Assembly: GCA_031272005.1 (NCBI GenBank)
Contig: JAISUQ010000040.1
Span: 1 to 7,491, forward strand
From: Coriobacteriales bacterium
Lineage (GTDB): Bacteria > Actinomycetota > Coriobacteriia > Coriobacteriales > UBA8131
Reading direction: 5' to 3'
DNA: 7,491 nt
A model generated the notes under the pieces. It did not search any database and was not told the origin of the DNA. It saw only the letters and a program-made list of their open reading frames with translations. Position 1 is the stretch's first letter; each line of letters starts with the position of its first letter. Shown one piece after another: positions 1-5,685 of this stretch. The translations under genes and the position numbers were made by a program.

Positions 1-767
1 CCGCCGCCACCGAGGAGACTGAGGTCACGGCTGAGCCGGTAGAGTTGCAGATCTTCGCAGCTAACTCGCTGGAGAAGGCTCTGCCCGAAGTACAGGCCCT
101 CTACACCGCTGCCAACCCGGAGGTCACCTTCGCTGAGACCCAGTTCAAGGGCTCCGGCGACCTGGTAACTGAGCTTCAGGGTGGCGCCCCGGCGGACATC
201 TTCATCTCCGCCTCCAAGTCCACCATGGATGATGCCGTAGCCAACGGCAACATCGATGAGGCCACCCGCAAGGATATGTTCGGCAACGACCTGGTAATCG
301 TCGCCGCTACCGGCAGCGACATCCAGATCAGCTCGCTGGAGGACGTCAACACCGACGCCATCACCAAGATCGCCATCGGCGAGTCGGCCTCAGTGCCGGC
401 CGGCGCCTATGCCAATCAGTCGCTGAATACCCTCGGCCTGTACAGTTCGGATACCGGCAAGGACGGCACCTATGACGCCGGCTTTGAGTCCAAGCTGGTC
501 TTCCAATCCTCGGTGGGCAACGTCGCCAAGACCGTGGAGAGCGGCGACTGCCAGATCGGCTTCGTCTACTCCTCGGACGTCTATCGCTACACCGGCATTG
601 AGATCATCTTCACCGTGCCGGCCGACACCCACAAGGCCATCGTCTACCCCGGCGCCGTAGTCGCCGACAGCGCCAACGCCGAGGCCGCCCAGGCCTTCCT
701 GGACTTCTGCTCCACCGACCCGGAGGCCCAGGCCATCTGGTCCAAGTACGGCTGTGAGGTCAAGTAA
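1..767 (+). CDS. modA: Molybdate ABC transporter substrate-binding protein ModA (5' partial)
   Basis: Extracellular binding protein that captures molybdate (or tungstate) and delivers it to the ModB permease. The frame is open from base 3 to the TAA at 765-767, giving 254 visible residues, so the real start is upstream. The TTG at 45 is internal. The first 14 visible residues are a Thr/Glu/Ala-rich stretch typical of the tether after a lipoprotein or signal-peptide cleavage site, which is not visible. Family motifs follow: FAANSLEKAL (residues 18-27; the Ser is the expected oxyanion ligand), FKGSGDLVTELQGGAPADIF (48-67), then KIAIGESASVPAGAYANQ, and SSVGNV followed by GFVYSSD near the C-terminus. 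Three cysteines (visible residues 183, 236 and 251) lie in the last third. First gene of modABC; modB starts 19 bp after its stop. Confident for the family; molybdate versus tungstate cannot be told from sequence. Confidence 0.93.
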   Translation, partial: AATEETEVTAEPVELQIFAANSLEKALPEVQALYTAANPEVTFAETQFKGSGDLVTELQGGAPADIFISASKSTMDDAVANGNIDEATRKDMFGNDLVIVAATGSDIQISSLEDVNTDAITKIAIGESASVPAGAYANQSLNTLGLYSSDTGKDGTYDAGFESKLVFQSSVGNVAKTVESGDCQIGFVYSSDVYRYTGIEIIFTVPADTHKAIVYPGAVVADSANAEAAQAFLDFCSTDPEAQAIWSKYGCEVK

Positions 768-780
768 GGTCAAGTAAGGT
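758..780 (+). repeat. 10-bp tandem repeat across the modA stop codon
   Basis: The decamer GGTCAAGTAA occurs at 758-767 and 768-777, followed by a partial third copy (GGT) at 778-780. The first copy contains the last Lys codon and stop of modA. The end of the second copy plus the partial third supplies the AAGG that serves as ribosome binding site for modB. It looks like a recent slippage duplication. Confidence 0.9.
776..779 (+). promoter_or_regulatory. Ribosome binding site of modB
   Basis: AAGG lies 7 nt before GTG at 787 and 13 nt before ATG at 793. The spacing favours the GTG start, giving MGMM, over the ATGs at 793 and 796. Confidence 0.5.
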
Positions 781-786
781 AGAATT

Positions 787-2163
787 GTGGGCATGATGCC
801 CGCAGCAAAAAACCGTCGCACCGCGCCTGTGCTGGTCATGGGCGCGGTGCTGCTTTGTGCTGGCCTGACCGTACTGGCGCTGATCGCCGGTTGGCTGGCG
901 CCGACGCCGGCCTGGGCAGATGATGCGCCGCCAGAGCCCATCATCTCCGCTGATGGCCGCAGCGCCAGCATCGACGACGGTACCTGCGACTTGGCTGTCA
1001 CCGACTTCCAGCGCCAGAACAAGGGCACCAGCAAGCAATACCAGGATAAAGACTACGGTTATCGCTACCCGATGGCTGCCGAGAATGCCTTTGCCATCGT
1101 CGTGGTGCCCGACGGCCACTGCCTGGTCTATCTGGGCGGCAGCGGGGAGTATCTCCCAGAGGGCGTCAACGCGACATTCTGGCAACTGCTCCAGGGTTTG
1201 GACAGCGCTAACAGCAGCGGCGGCCAGCAGCTGGCGCAGTTGTACCAAAACTACCAGTTGGTCGAGCAGAAACAGGCCGAATACCAGGGCTTTATCTACA
1301 GCTTTGCTGTCGAGGTGGAGTCGGGCTACTATTACGTGACCGTCGCGCCGGCAGCATCCAATCCCAACGGCGACGCTTCGCATGCGGCCGCCTTCGTGCT
1401 GACCGGCAGCTTCGCCCCATTCGACGCAACCACCATCACCACCGCGCCTACCGGCTGGGCAGCCTTCGTCGCTTTTTTGACTTCGATGGACTACCGGCCA
1501 TTCTGGGTCTCGATGAAGACCTCGCTGGTCGCTCTGGTCATCGTCTTCATCCTGGGTCTGATTGCCGCCCGGCTGCTGATGAACGTCAAGAGTCGCCTCA
1601 AGGATGTACTGGATTCCATCTTCACCATCCCGATGGTCCTGCCGCCAACGGTTTGCGGCTTTCTGCTGCTGGTGTTGTTCGGCAAGTCCACCAGCATCGG
1701 GCAGTGGCTTATCCAACACGGCATCGAGCTGGTCTTCACCTGGCCGATGGCCGTGATTGCGGCTACGGTGGTCTCCTTTCCGCTGATGTATCGCACTGCC
1801 CGCGGCGCCTTTGAAGCCCTCGACCCGGCTCTGGCTGATGCTGCCCGCACCCTGGGTTGGGGCGAAGGGCGCATCTTCATCCGTCTGATGCTGCCGCTGG
1901 CCTGGCCCTCGATTGCCGCCGGCACCGTGCTGGCCTTTGCCCGTGCCTTAGGCGAGTTCGGCGCCACGATGTTCGTGGCCGGCAACTATCCCGGTGTCAC
2001 CCAGACCATGCCCATCGCCATTTACTTCGAATGGATGGGCGGCCACTCCGACGTCGCCACCTTCTGGGTCTTCGTGGTCATCCTGATTTCATTCATAGTC
2101 ATCCTGTTCATCAACTGGTACGCCTCCCGCACCCAACGTTACCGCAAGAAGGGCAGCGAATAA
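787..2163 (+). CDS. modB: Molybdate ABC transporter permease ModB with extra N-terminal extracellular domain
   Basis: Membrane subunit of the molybdate importer, 458 aa against roughly 220-230 for usual ModB. Residues 238-446 form the permease core. A hydrophobic helix spans about 240-263, then a Lys/Arg-rich cytoplasmic loop, then IPMVLPPTVCGFLLL (281-295), typical of ModB. The EAA loop that contacts the ATPase spans about 343-376 (DAARTLG, then IFIRLMLPLAWPSI), followed by ALGEFGAT (387-394) and TQTMPIAIY (405-413). The tail is basic, so the C-terminus is cytoplasmic. Ahead of the core are a basic N-terminus, one hydrophobic segment (about 13-37), a possible signal-peptidase site after AWA (residue 44), and about 190 polar, Tyr-rich residues with cysteines at 67 and 112 that I do not recognise. 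Counting the N-terminal segment as TM1 gives six helices with the extra domain outside between TM1 and TM2. The frame is continuous, so this is not a sequencing artefact joining two genes. GTG start chosen from RBS spacing. Confidence 0.9.
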   Translation: MGMMPAAKNRRTAPVLVMGAVLLCAGLTVLALIAGWLAPTPAWADDAPPEPIISADGRSASIDDGTCDLAVTDFQRQNKGTSKQYQDKDYGYRYPMAAENAFAIVVVPDGHCLVYLGGSGEYLPEGVNATFWQLLQGLDSANSSGGQQLAQLYQNYQLVEQKQAEYQGFIYSFAVEVESGYYYVTVAPAASNPNGDASHAAAFVLTGSFAPFDATTITTAPTGWAAFVAFLTSMDYRPFWVSMKTSLVALVIVFILGLIAARLLMNVKSRLKDVLDSIFTIPMVLPPTVCGFLLLVLFGKSTSIGQWLIQHGIELVFTWPMAVIAATVVSFPLMYRTARGAFEALDPALADAARTLGWGEGRIFIRLMLPLAWPSIAAGTVLAFARALGEFGATMFVAGNYPGVTQTMPIAIYFEWMGGHSDVATFWVFVVILISFIVILFINWYASRTQRYRKKGSE

Positions 2164-2169
2164 CCCCCG

Positions 2170-3393
2170 ATGACGCTGTCCGTAGACATCCGCAAACGCC
2201 TGGGCGACTTCCAGCTCGATGTGGCCTTTGAGGCCGGCGACGAGACCCTCGGCCTGCTCGGCGAATCCGGCTGCGGCAAGAGCCTGACCATGCGCTGCAT
2301 CGCCGGTTTGGAGAAGCCCGATGCCGGCCGCATCGTGGTCGCCGGCACCACCTTCTTCGACTCGGAGAAGCGCATCAACCTTACCCCCCAGCAGCGCAAG
2401 ACCGCCCTGCTGTTCCAGAGCTACATGCTCTTCCCCAACCTCACGGTGGCCGACAACATCGCCGCCGGCCTGCCCCGTAACCTGACCAAGCAGCAGCTGC
2501 ACGACCTGATTGACGAGCAGCTGACCCGCTTTGACCTCAAGGGCTTCGGCAAGCGTTACCCGATGAGCCTCTCCGGCGGTCAGCAGCAGCGCGTCGCCCT
2601 GGCCCGGATGCTGGCCGCCAGGCCAGCCATCCTGATGCTGGACGAGCCCTTCTCGGCCCTCGATGCCCACCTCAAGTCGGCCCTGGAGCAGGACCTCCTC
2701 GATCTGTTCGACAGCTTTGCCGGCACCATCCTCTACGTCTCCCACGACATCGACGAAGCCTTCCGCTTCTGCGACCGCATCGCCGTCATCGACGCCGGTC
2801 ACATCGCCGAGCTGGCGCCCACGCCCCAGATCGTCTCCCACCCCGGCACCCTGGCTACCATCAAGGTCTCCGGCGTCAAGAACATCTCCCCAGCACATCG
2901 CCTGAACGACCAGCAAATCGCCGCCGCAGCCTGGGGTATCGCCCTGGATACTGCGGAACAGGTCCCCCAAGACGTCGCCTTCTGCGGCATCCGCGCCTTC
3001 TACATCCGCGCCGCTACCGACGAGACCCAAAACGTCTTCGACTGTCTGATCCACCGCGTCTCCGACTCCCGCTTCGAGCGCACAGTCATGCTCCAGGTCC
3101 AAAGTCCCCAGACCGCCGAGGCCACCAAAGCCGCCGTACCCGCCGAGGCCACCAATGCCGCCGAACCCGCCGTACCCGCCGTACCCGTCGAACCCGCCGA
3201 GGCCACCAATGCCGCCGAACCCACCGAACCCACCGAACCCACCGAACCCACCAAGGCTCTCGCTGCCTCCACCTCTGCCCTGATTCAATGGAAGGTCGAC
3301 AAGCTCCAATTCCCCAAAGACCAACTCCCCGAGCGCGGTCAGACCGTTCGCATCCACATCCCTCCCGAATCCATCTACCTGGTCACCCGCTGA
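2170..3393 (+). CDS. modC: Molybdate ABC transporter ATP-binding protein ModC with TOBE domain
   Basis: ATPase subunit that powers molybdate import at the cytoplasmic face of ModB; 407 aa. The nucleotide-binding domain has Walker A GESGCGKS (31-38), Q-loop Gln83 in LLFQSYMLFPNLTV, ABC signature LSGGQQQR (134-141), Walker B ILMLDEP (154-160, catalytic Glu159), D-loop SALD (162-165) and switch His192. The C-terminal part, about 287-405, resembles a TOBE oxyanion-binding domain. It starts at FDCLIHRVSDSRFERTVMLQ and resumes at LIQWKVDK, ending with GQTVRIHIPPESIYLV. Between these halves lies a 50-residue Ala/Pro/Glu/Thr repeat tract (316-362). ATG lies 6 nt after the modB stop. The only SD-like stretch (AGAAGG, 2147-2152) is 17 nt upstream, so translation is probably coupled to modB. 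All catalytic residues are present. Confidence 0.94.
   Translation: MTLSVDIRKRLGDFQLDVAFEAGDETLGLLGESGCGKSLTMRCIAGLEKPDAGRIVVAGTTFFDSEKRINLTPQQRKTALLFQSYMLFPNLTVADNIAAGLPRNLTKQQLHDLIDEQLTRFDLKGFGKRYPMSLSGGQQQRVALARMLAARPAILMLDEPFSALDAHLKSALEQDLLDLFDSFAGTILYVSHDIDEAFRFCDRIAVIDAGHIAELAPTPQIVSHPGTLATIKVSGVKNISPAHRLNDQQIAAAAWGIALDTAEQVPQDVAFCGIRAFYIRAATDETQNVFDCLIHRVSDSRFERTVMLQVQSPQTAEATKAAVPAEATNAAEPAVPAVPVEPAEATNAAEPTEPTEPTEPTKALAASTSALIQWKVDKLQFPKDQLPERGQTVRIHIPPESIYLVTR
3115..3255 (+). repeat. 27-bp and 9-bp in-frame tandem repeats within modC
   Basis: Four 27-bp units begin at 3115, 3142, 3169 and 3196. Units 2 and 4 match over GCCGAGGCCACCAATGCCGC and beyond, unit 1 is near-identical, and unit 3 is divergent. 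They encode nine-residue blocks (AEATKAAVP, AEATNAAEP, AVPAVPVEP, AEATNAAEP). Three exact copies of the 9-mer ACCGAACCC follow at 3223-3249 (TEP repeats). Both unit lengths are multiples of three, so copy-number change keeps frame. Confidence 0.9.
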
Positions 3394-3457
3394 CCTGCCC
3401 GCGCGCATCAATCAACCACCTCTGCCAGCGTCATTGCCAACCCAGTGGCCAAGCGGC

Positions 3458-3592
3458 AATGCGCAGATTGTCCGCTCCATCCTGCAAAACGGCAACATTA
3501 TTGGCCCAAACTAAATAAATATGCCAGCAAGCAAGCCACAAACATTTACTTTTGTACAATAATGCGGGATTTTGCAGCCAAAATGCGTGATT
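3458..3592 (+). repeat. AATGCG(N)GATT repeats, possible operator sites
   Basis: AATGCGGGATT (3561-3571) and AATGCGTGATT (3582-3592) are 11-mers differing at one base and offset by 21 bp, about two helical turns. A looser copy, AATGCGCAGATT, is at 3458-3469. Further AATGC occurs at 3631 and its inverse GCATT at 3645. The even spacing suggests a dimeric or cooperative DNA-binding protein, but no known regulator consensus was recognised. Confidence 0.35.
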
Positions 3593-3629
3593 GCCGCTCA
3601 TTTAGCGCAGGCTGTTGGCGTCATTGCAA

Positions 3630-3650
3630 AAATGCTCGGGTACGGCATTT
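3630..3650 (+). repeat. Inverted repeat AAATGC/GCATTT upstream of the ftsZ promoter
   Basis: A perfect 6-bp inverted repeat, AAATGC (3630-3635) and GCATTT (3645-3650), with a 9-nt loop. It ends 25 bp before the -35 box of the ftsZ promoter, where an operator could sit. Short enough to be chance. Confidence 0.3.
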
Positions 3651-3675
3651 ATCAGCCAAAAACCGAGCTGCTCTA

Positions 3676-3703
3676 TTGACCAAAACCGCTTGTCTGCTAC
3701 TAT
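3676..3703 (+). promoter_or_regulatory. Sigma-70-type promoter of ftsZ
   Basis: TTGACC (-35, 3676-3681) and TACTAT (-10, 3698-3703) are separated by 16 bp, in the AT-rich gap. Transcription would start near 3710, giving a leader of about 62 nt before the ftsZ ATG. The leader contains a T7 run (3727-3733) without a convincing hairpin in front of it. This is the best promoter match in the window and would serve ftsZ and the downstream genes. Confidence 0.6.
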
Positions 3704-3761
3704 TTGTAAACAGGGTTTTAATACTCTTTTTTTGCAGATATGGCTTAAACGAAGCGCAAGT

Positions 3762-3766
3762 GGAGG
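3762..3766 (+). promoter_or_regulatory. Ribosome binding site of ftsZ
   Basis: Strong GGAGG, 6 nt before the ATG at 3773. It fixes the ftsZ start. Confidence 0.85.
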
Positions 3767-3772
3767 AAATCT

Positions 3773-4906
3773 ATGCCTGAACTCAGCGGCAGGGATCACC
3801 TGGCGGTTATCAAGGTTGTAGGCGTTGGTGGCGGCGGTACCAACGCAGTGAACAGGATGGTCGAAGCCGGCATCAAGGGTGTCGAGTTCATCGCCATCAA
3901 TACCGACCGCCAGGCACTGTTGATGTCGGATGCCGACGTCACCGTGCATATCGGCGAGGACTTGACCCGCGGCCTGGGAGCCGGTGGCAATCCGGAGATT
4001 GGCGCCCAGGCGGCAGAAGAAAGCCGCAACGAGATCCGCAGCGCCCTGGCCGGGGCCGACATGGTCTTTGTCACGGCTGGCGAGGGCGGCGGCACCGGTA
4101 CCGGCGCCGCACCGATAGTCGCCGAGATCGCCCGTGAGGAGATAGGCGCCCTGACGGTGGGCGTGGTCACCAAACCCTTCGGCTTTGAGGGCCGCAAGCG
4201 CAAGGCTCAGGCCGACGACGGCATCTCCCTGCTTTCCAGCAAGGTGGACACCTTAATTGTTATTCCAAATGACAGATTGTTGCAGATCGTCGAGAAGAAG
4301 ACTTCGATGCTTGATGCCTTCCGCATCGCCGATGACATCCTGCGCCAGGGCATTCAGGGCATCACCGACCTGATCACCATCCCCGGCCACATCAACGTGG
4401 ACTTCGCCGACGTCCGCACGGTGATGAAGGACGCCGGTACGGCCATGATGGGCATCGGCATCGCCTCCGGCGAGAACCGGGCCATCGACGCCGCCACCGC
4501 GGCCATCTCCAGTAAGCTGCTGGAGGCCTCGATCAGCGGCGCCAGCCGGATCTTGGTCTCGGTCACCGGCGCCTCCGACCTCACGCTCTACGAGTTCACC
4601 GAGGCCAATGAGACCATCACCGAAGCCGTCGGCGATCCGGATGTCTTCATCGCCGGCACCACCGTTGATGACACCATGGACGACCAGATCCGGGTCACCG
4701 TCATCGCCACCGGCTTCTCCGACAAGAACACCCAGGCTTCGCTGGACTTCGGCTTTGCCACCATGCAGCCGGCAGCCAGCCACGCTGCTGCCAGCTTTGA
4801 AGAGGAGTTCGTGGAGGCGCCGATCTTCGCGCCGTCCTCCTCAGGTGGCGCTCCGAATGTGTTGGACGACGACTATATCCCGGATTTTCTGAAAAAGGGG
4901 TTTTAG
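3773..4906 (+). CDS. ftsZ: Cell division protein FtsZ
   Basis: Tubulin-like GTPase that polymerises into the Z-ring at midcell; 377 aa, usual length. The GTPase domain opens with VVGVGGGGTNAVNRM (15-29). The tubulin signature AGEGGGTGTGAAP is at 102-114; Glu at its third position is the form seen in actinobacterial FtsZ, where many other bacteria have Met. VVTKPFGFEG (131-140) and TLIVIPNDRLL (160-170) follow. The T7 loop NVDFADV (208-214) supplies the GTP-hydrolysing Asp to the neighbouring subunit. The C-terminal domain runs to about residue 316, then a short linker (about 317-362) rich in Ala, Ser and Glu. The conserved tail DDDYIPDFLKKGF (365-377) is the expected docking peptide for SepF and other partners. 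Codons 161-170 are markedly AT-rich. First gene of the division cluster with its own promoter; yggS begins 14 bp downstream. Confidence 0.98.
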   Translation: MPELSGRDHLAVIKVVGVGGGGTNAVNRMVEAGIKGVEFIAINTDRQALLMSDADVTVHIGEDLTRGLGAGGNPEIGAQAAEESRNEIRSALAGADMVFVTAGEGGGTGTGAAPIVAEIAREEIGALTVGVVTKPFGFEGRKRKAQADDGISLLSSKVDTLIVIPNDRLLQIVEKKTSMLDAFRIADDILRQGIQGITDLITIPGHINVDFADVRTVMKDAGTAMMGIGIASGENRAIDAATAAISSKLLEASISGASRILVSVTGASDLTLYEFTEANETITEAVGDPDVFIAGTTVDDTMDDQIRVTVIATGFSDKNTQASLDFGFATMQPAASHAAASFEEEFVEAPIFAPSSSGGAPNVLDDDYIPDFLKKGF

Positions 4907-4919
4907 GGCGGTAAGCCCC
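4897..4919 (+). promoter_or_regulatory. Hairpin spanning the ftsZ stop and the yggS ribosome binding site
   Basis: GGGGTTT (4897-4903) can pair with AAGCCCC (4913-4919): four G-C pairs, one G-U and two A-U, with a 9-nt loop. The loop contains the ftsZ stop TAG and the GGGCGG (4906-4911) that is the likely yggS ribosome binding site, 9 nt before its ATG. There is no T-run after it, so it is not an intrinsic terminator. A role in tuning yggS translation is only an inference. Confidence 0.4.
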
Positions 4920-4920
4920 C

Positions 4921-5598
4921 ATGGCTTCGATAACCGAAAACCATCAACGCATCCTCTCTGAGATTGCCGAGGCCTGCGCCAGCGTTGGGCGCCAGCCAAA
5001 TGATGTGCGCCTGGTTGCCGTGAGCAAGACGGTTGGCCTGCCAGAGGTCGCCCAGGCCGTCGCCGCCGGCATCCATGACTTCGGTGAGAACCGCAGCGCA
5101 CTGCTCAACGAAAAACAGGCGGCCTTTCCCGAACAGCACTGGCACTTCATCGGCAGCATCCAGACCAACAAGGTCAGAGACATCGTCGGCGCCGCCCTGA
5201 TTCACTCGGTGGCCTCCGAGCGGGCCCTGCTGGCCATCCAGAAGCGGGCTGCCGAGCGGGAGCTGGTCCAGGACGCCCTGGTTGAAGTCAATGTCTCCGG
5301 AGAAGCCAGCAAGGACGGCCTCGCGCCCGCCGCACTGCCCGGGCTGTTGGAGTTGGCCGGCGGCTTGGCCAATGTCCGGATCCGGGGCCTGATGACCATG
5401 GCGCCGCTGGGCTCGCCGGATGCCGCCCGAACCACCTTTGCCGGCCTGCGGCAGTTGCGTGATGCCTGGGCGCCTCGTTTTGCCGGCAGCGACCATGTGC
5501 AACTGGAGGAGTTATCGATGGGCATGTCCGACGACTTCACCATTGCTGTGCAGGAAGGTGCTACAATAGTGCGTATCGGTCGGAGCATCTGGACATGA
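4921..5598 (+). CDS. yggS: YggS/PLPBP family pyridoxal-phosphate homeostasis protein
   Basis: Small single-domain protein with a TIM-barrel fold that binds pyridoxal 5'-phosphate and helps keep PLP and amino-acid pools balanced in the cytoplasm. No enzymatic reaction is established for the family. It has 225 aa, typical length. The PLP lysine is Lys36 in LVAVSKT (31-37). Other family motifs are DFGENR (53-58), HWHFIGSIQTNKV (73-85), VNVSGEASKDGL (123-134), IRGLMTMAPLG (154-164), LSMGMSDDF (198-206) and GATIVRIGRSI (213-223) near the C-terminus, where the phosphate is held. It ends in IWT rather than the common IFG. Members of this family commonly sit beside sepF and ftsZ in Gram-positive bacteria, as here. 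No pgeF/ylmD-type gene precedes it. Confidence 0.95.
   Translation: MASITENHQRILSEIAEACASVGRQPNDVRLVAVSKTVGLPEVAQAVAAGIHDFGENRSALLNEKQAAFPEQHWHFIGSIQTNKVRDIVGAALIHSVASERALLAIQKRAAERELVQDALVEVNVSGEASKDGLAPAALPGLLELAGGLANVRIRGLMTMAPLGSPDAARTTFAGLRQLRDAWAPRFAGSDHVQLEELSMGMSDDFTIAVQEGATIVRIGRSIWT
5559..5567 (+). promoter_or_regulatory. Possible extended -10 promoter for sepF inside yggS
   Basis: TG-C-TACAAT (TG at 5559-5560, hexamer 5562-5567) matches an extended -10 element. No good -35 box lies at normal spacing (TTGCTG at 5543 leaves only 13 bp). Transcription would start near 5574, about 110 nt before sepF. It overlaps the codons for the conserved GATIV motif of yggS, so the match may be coincidental. 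Confidence 0.3.
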
Positions 5599-5673
5599 GC
5601 AACTCTGTGGATGGCTGGCCGCACGACGCAACAGCAGCGATAATCTCAGAAGGCGTCGGTAGAGAAATCGTTT

Positions 5674-5677
5674 GGAG
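5674..5677 (+). promoter_or_regulatory. Ribosome binding site of sepF
   Basis: GGAG lies 8 nt before ATG 5686. It overlaps the alternative GTG at 5677, which argues against that upstream start. Confidence 0.7.
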
Positions 5678-5685
5678 TGACGGTA

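Larger units (their letters stand above)
3394..3772. other. AT-richer intergenic region upstream of ftsZ
   Basis: This 379-bp gap separates the mod operon from the division cluster and is clearly less GC-rich than the genes on either side. I see no credible gene. The only long frame (from GTG 3445, running into ftsZ) has no ribosome binding site and no recognisable protein character. Contents are one good promoter near the ftsZ end, a cluster of AATGC pentamers, a 10-bp direct repeat (GCGTCATTGC at 3428-3437 and 3618-3627), and an imperfect inverted repeat ATTGCC/GGCAAT (3433-3438 and 3455-3460). No hairpin followed by a T-run was found for termination of modABC. Confidence 0.7.

Noticed and set aside
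45..47. TTG at 45 as the modA start
   Set aside because: The frame is open upstream to the window edge with a tether-like Thr/Glu/Ala sequence, and a start here would lack any signal peptide.
760..1719. Minus-strand frame of about 320 codons opposite modB
   Set aside because: Its composition (runs of Gln, Arg, Gly and Asp with no recognisable family) is what GC-rich antisense frames give, and the + strand gene is certain in its permease part.
2089..3411. Long minus-strand reading frame (440 codons) with a striking Gly-rich repeat
   Set aside because: It is antisense to all of modC. Its GFGG-type repeats are simply the reverse complement of the 27-bp and 9-bp modC repeats, and modC has every catalytic motif.
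3433..3460. Inverted repeat ATTGCC/GGCAAT as the modABC terminator
   Set aside because: Only a 6-bp stem with a 16-nt loop, and no T-run follows it.
3555..3560. TACAAT as a second ftsZ promoter
   Set aside because: A good -10 hexamer, but no -35-like sequence 16-18 bp upstream (only CAAGCC-type bases) and no properly placed TG extension.
3707..3733. Leader attenuator ahead of ftsZ (TAAA/TTTA stem before a T7 run)
   Set aside because: The stem is 4 A-T pairs and is separated from the T-run by several bases, too weak to terminate.
3445..3780. Possible 111-codon gene in the gap before ftsZ
   Set aside because: No ribosome binding site before its GTG. It overlaps the ftsZ promoter, RBS and start, is Cys/Lys/Arg-rich without domain character, and lies in non-coding-like AT-rich DNA.
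4903..5502. Minus-strand frame of about 200 codons opposite yggS
   Set aside because: yggS on the + strand has full-length family motifs. The antisense frame has no recognisable domain.
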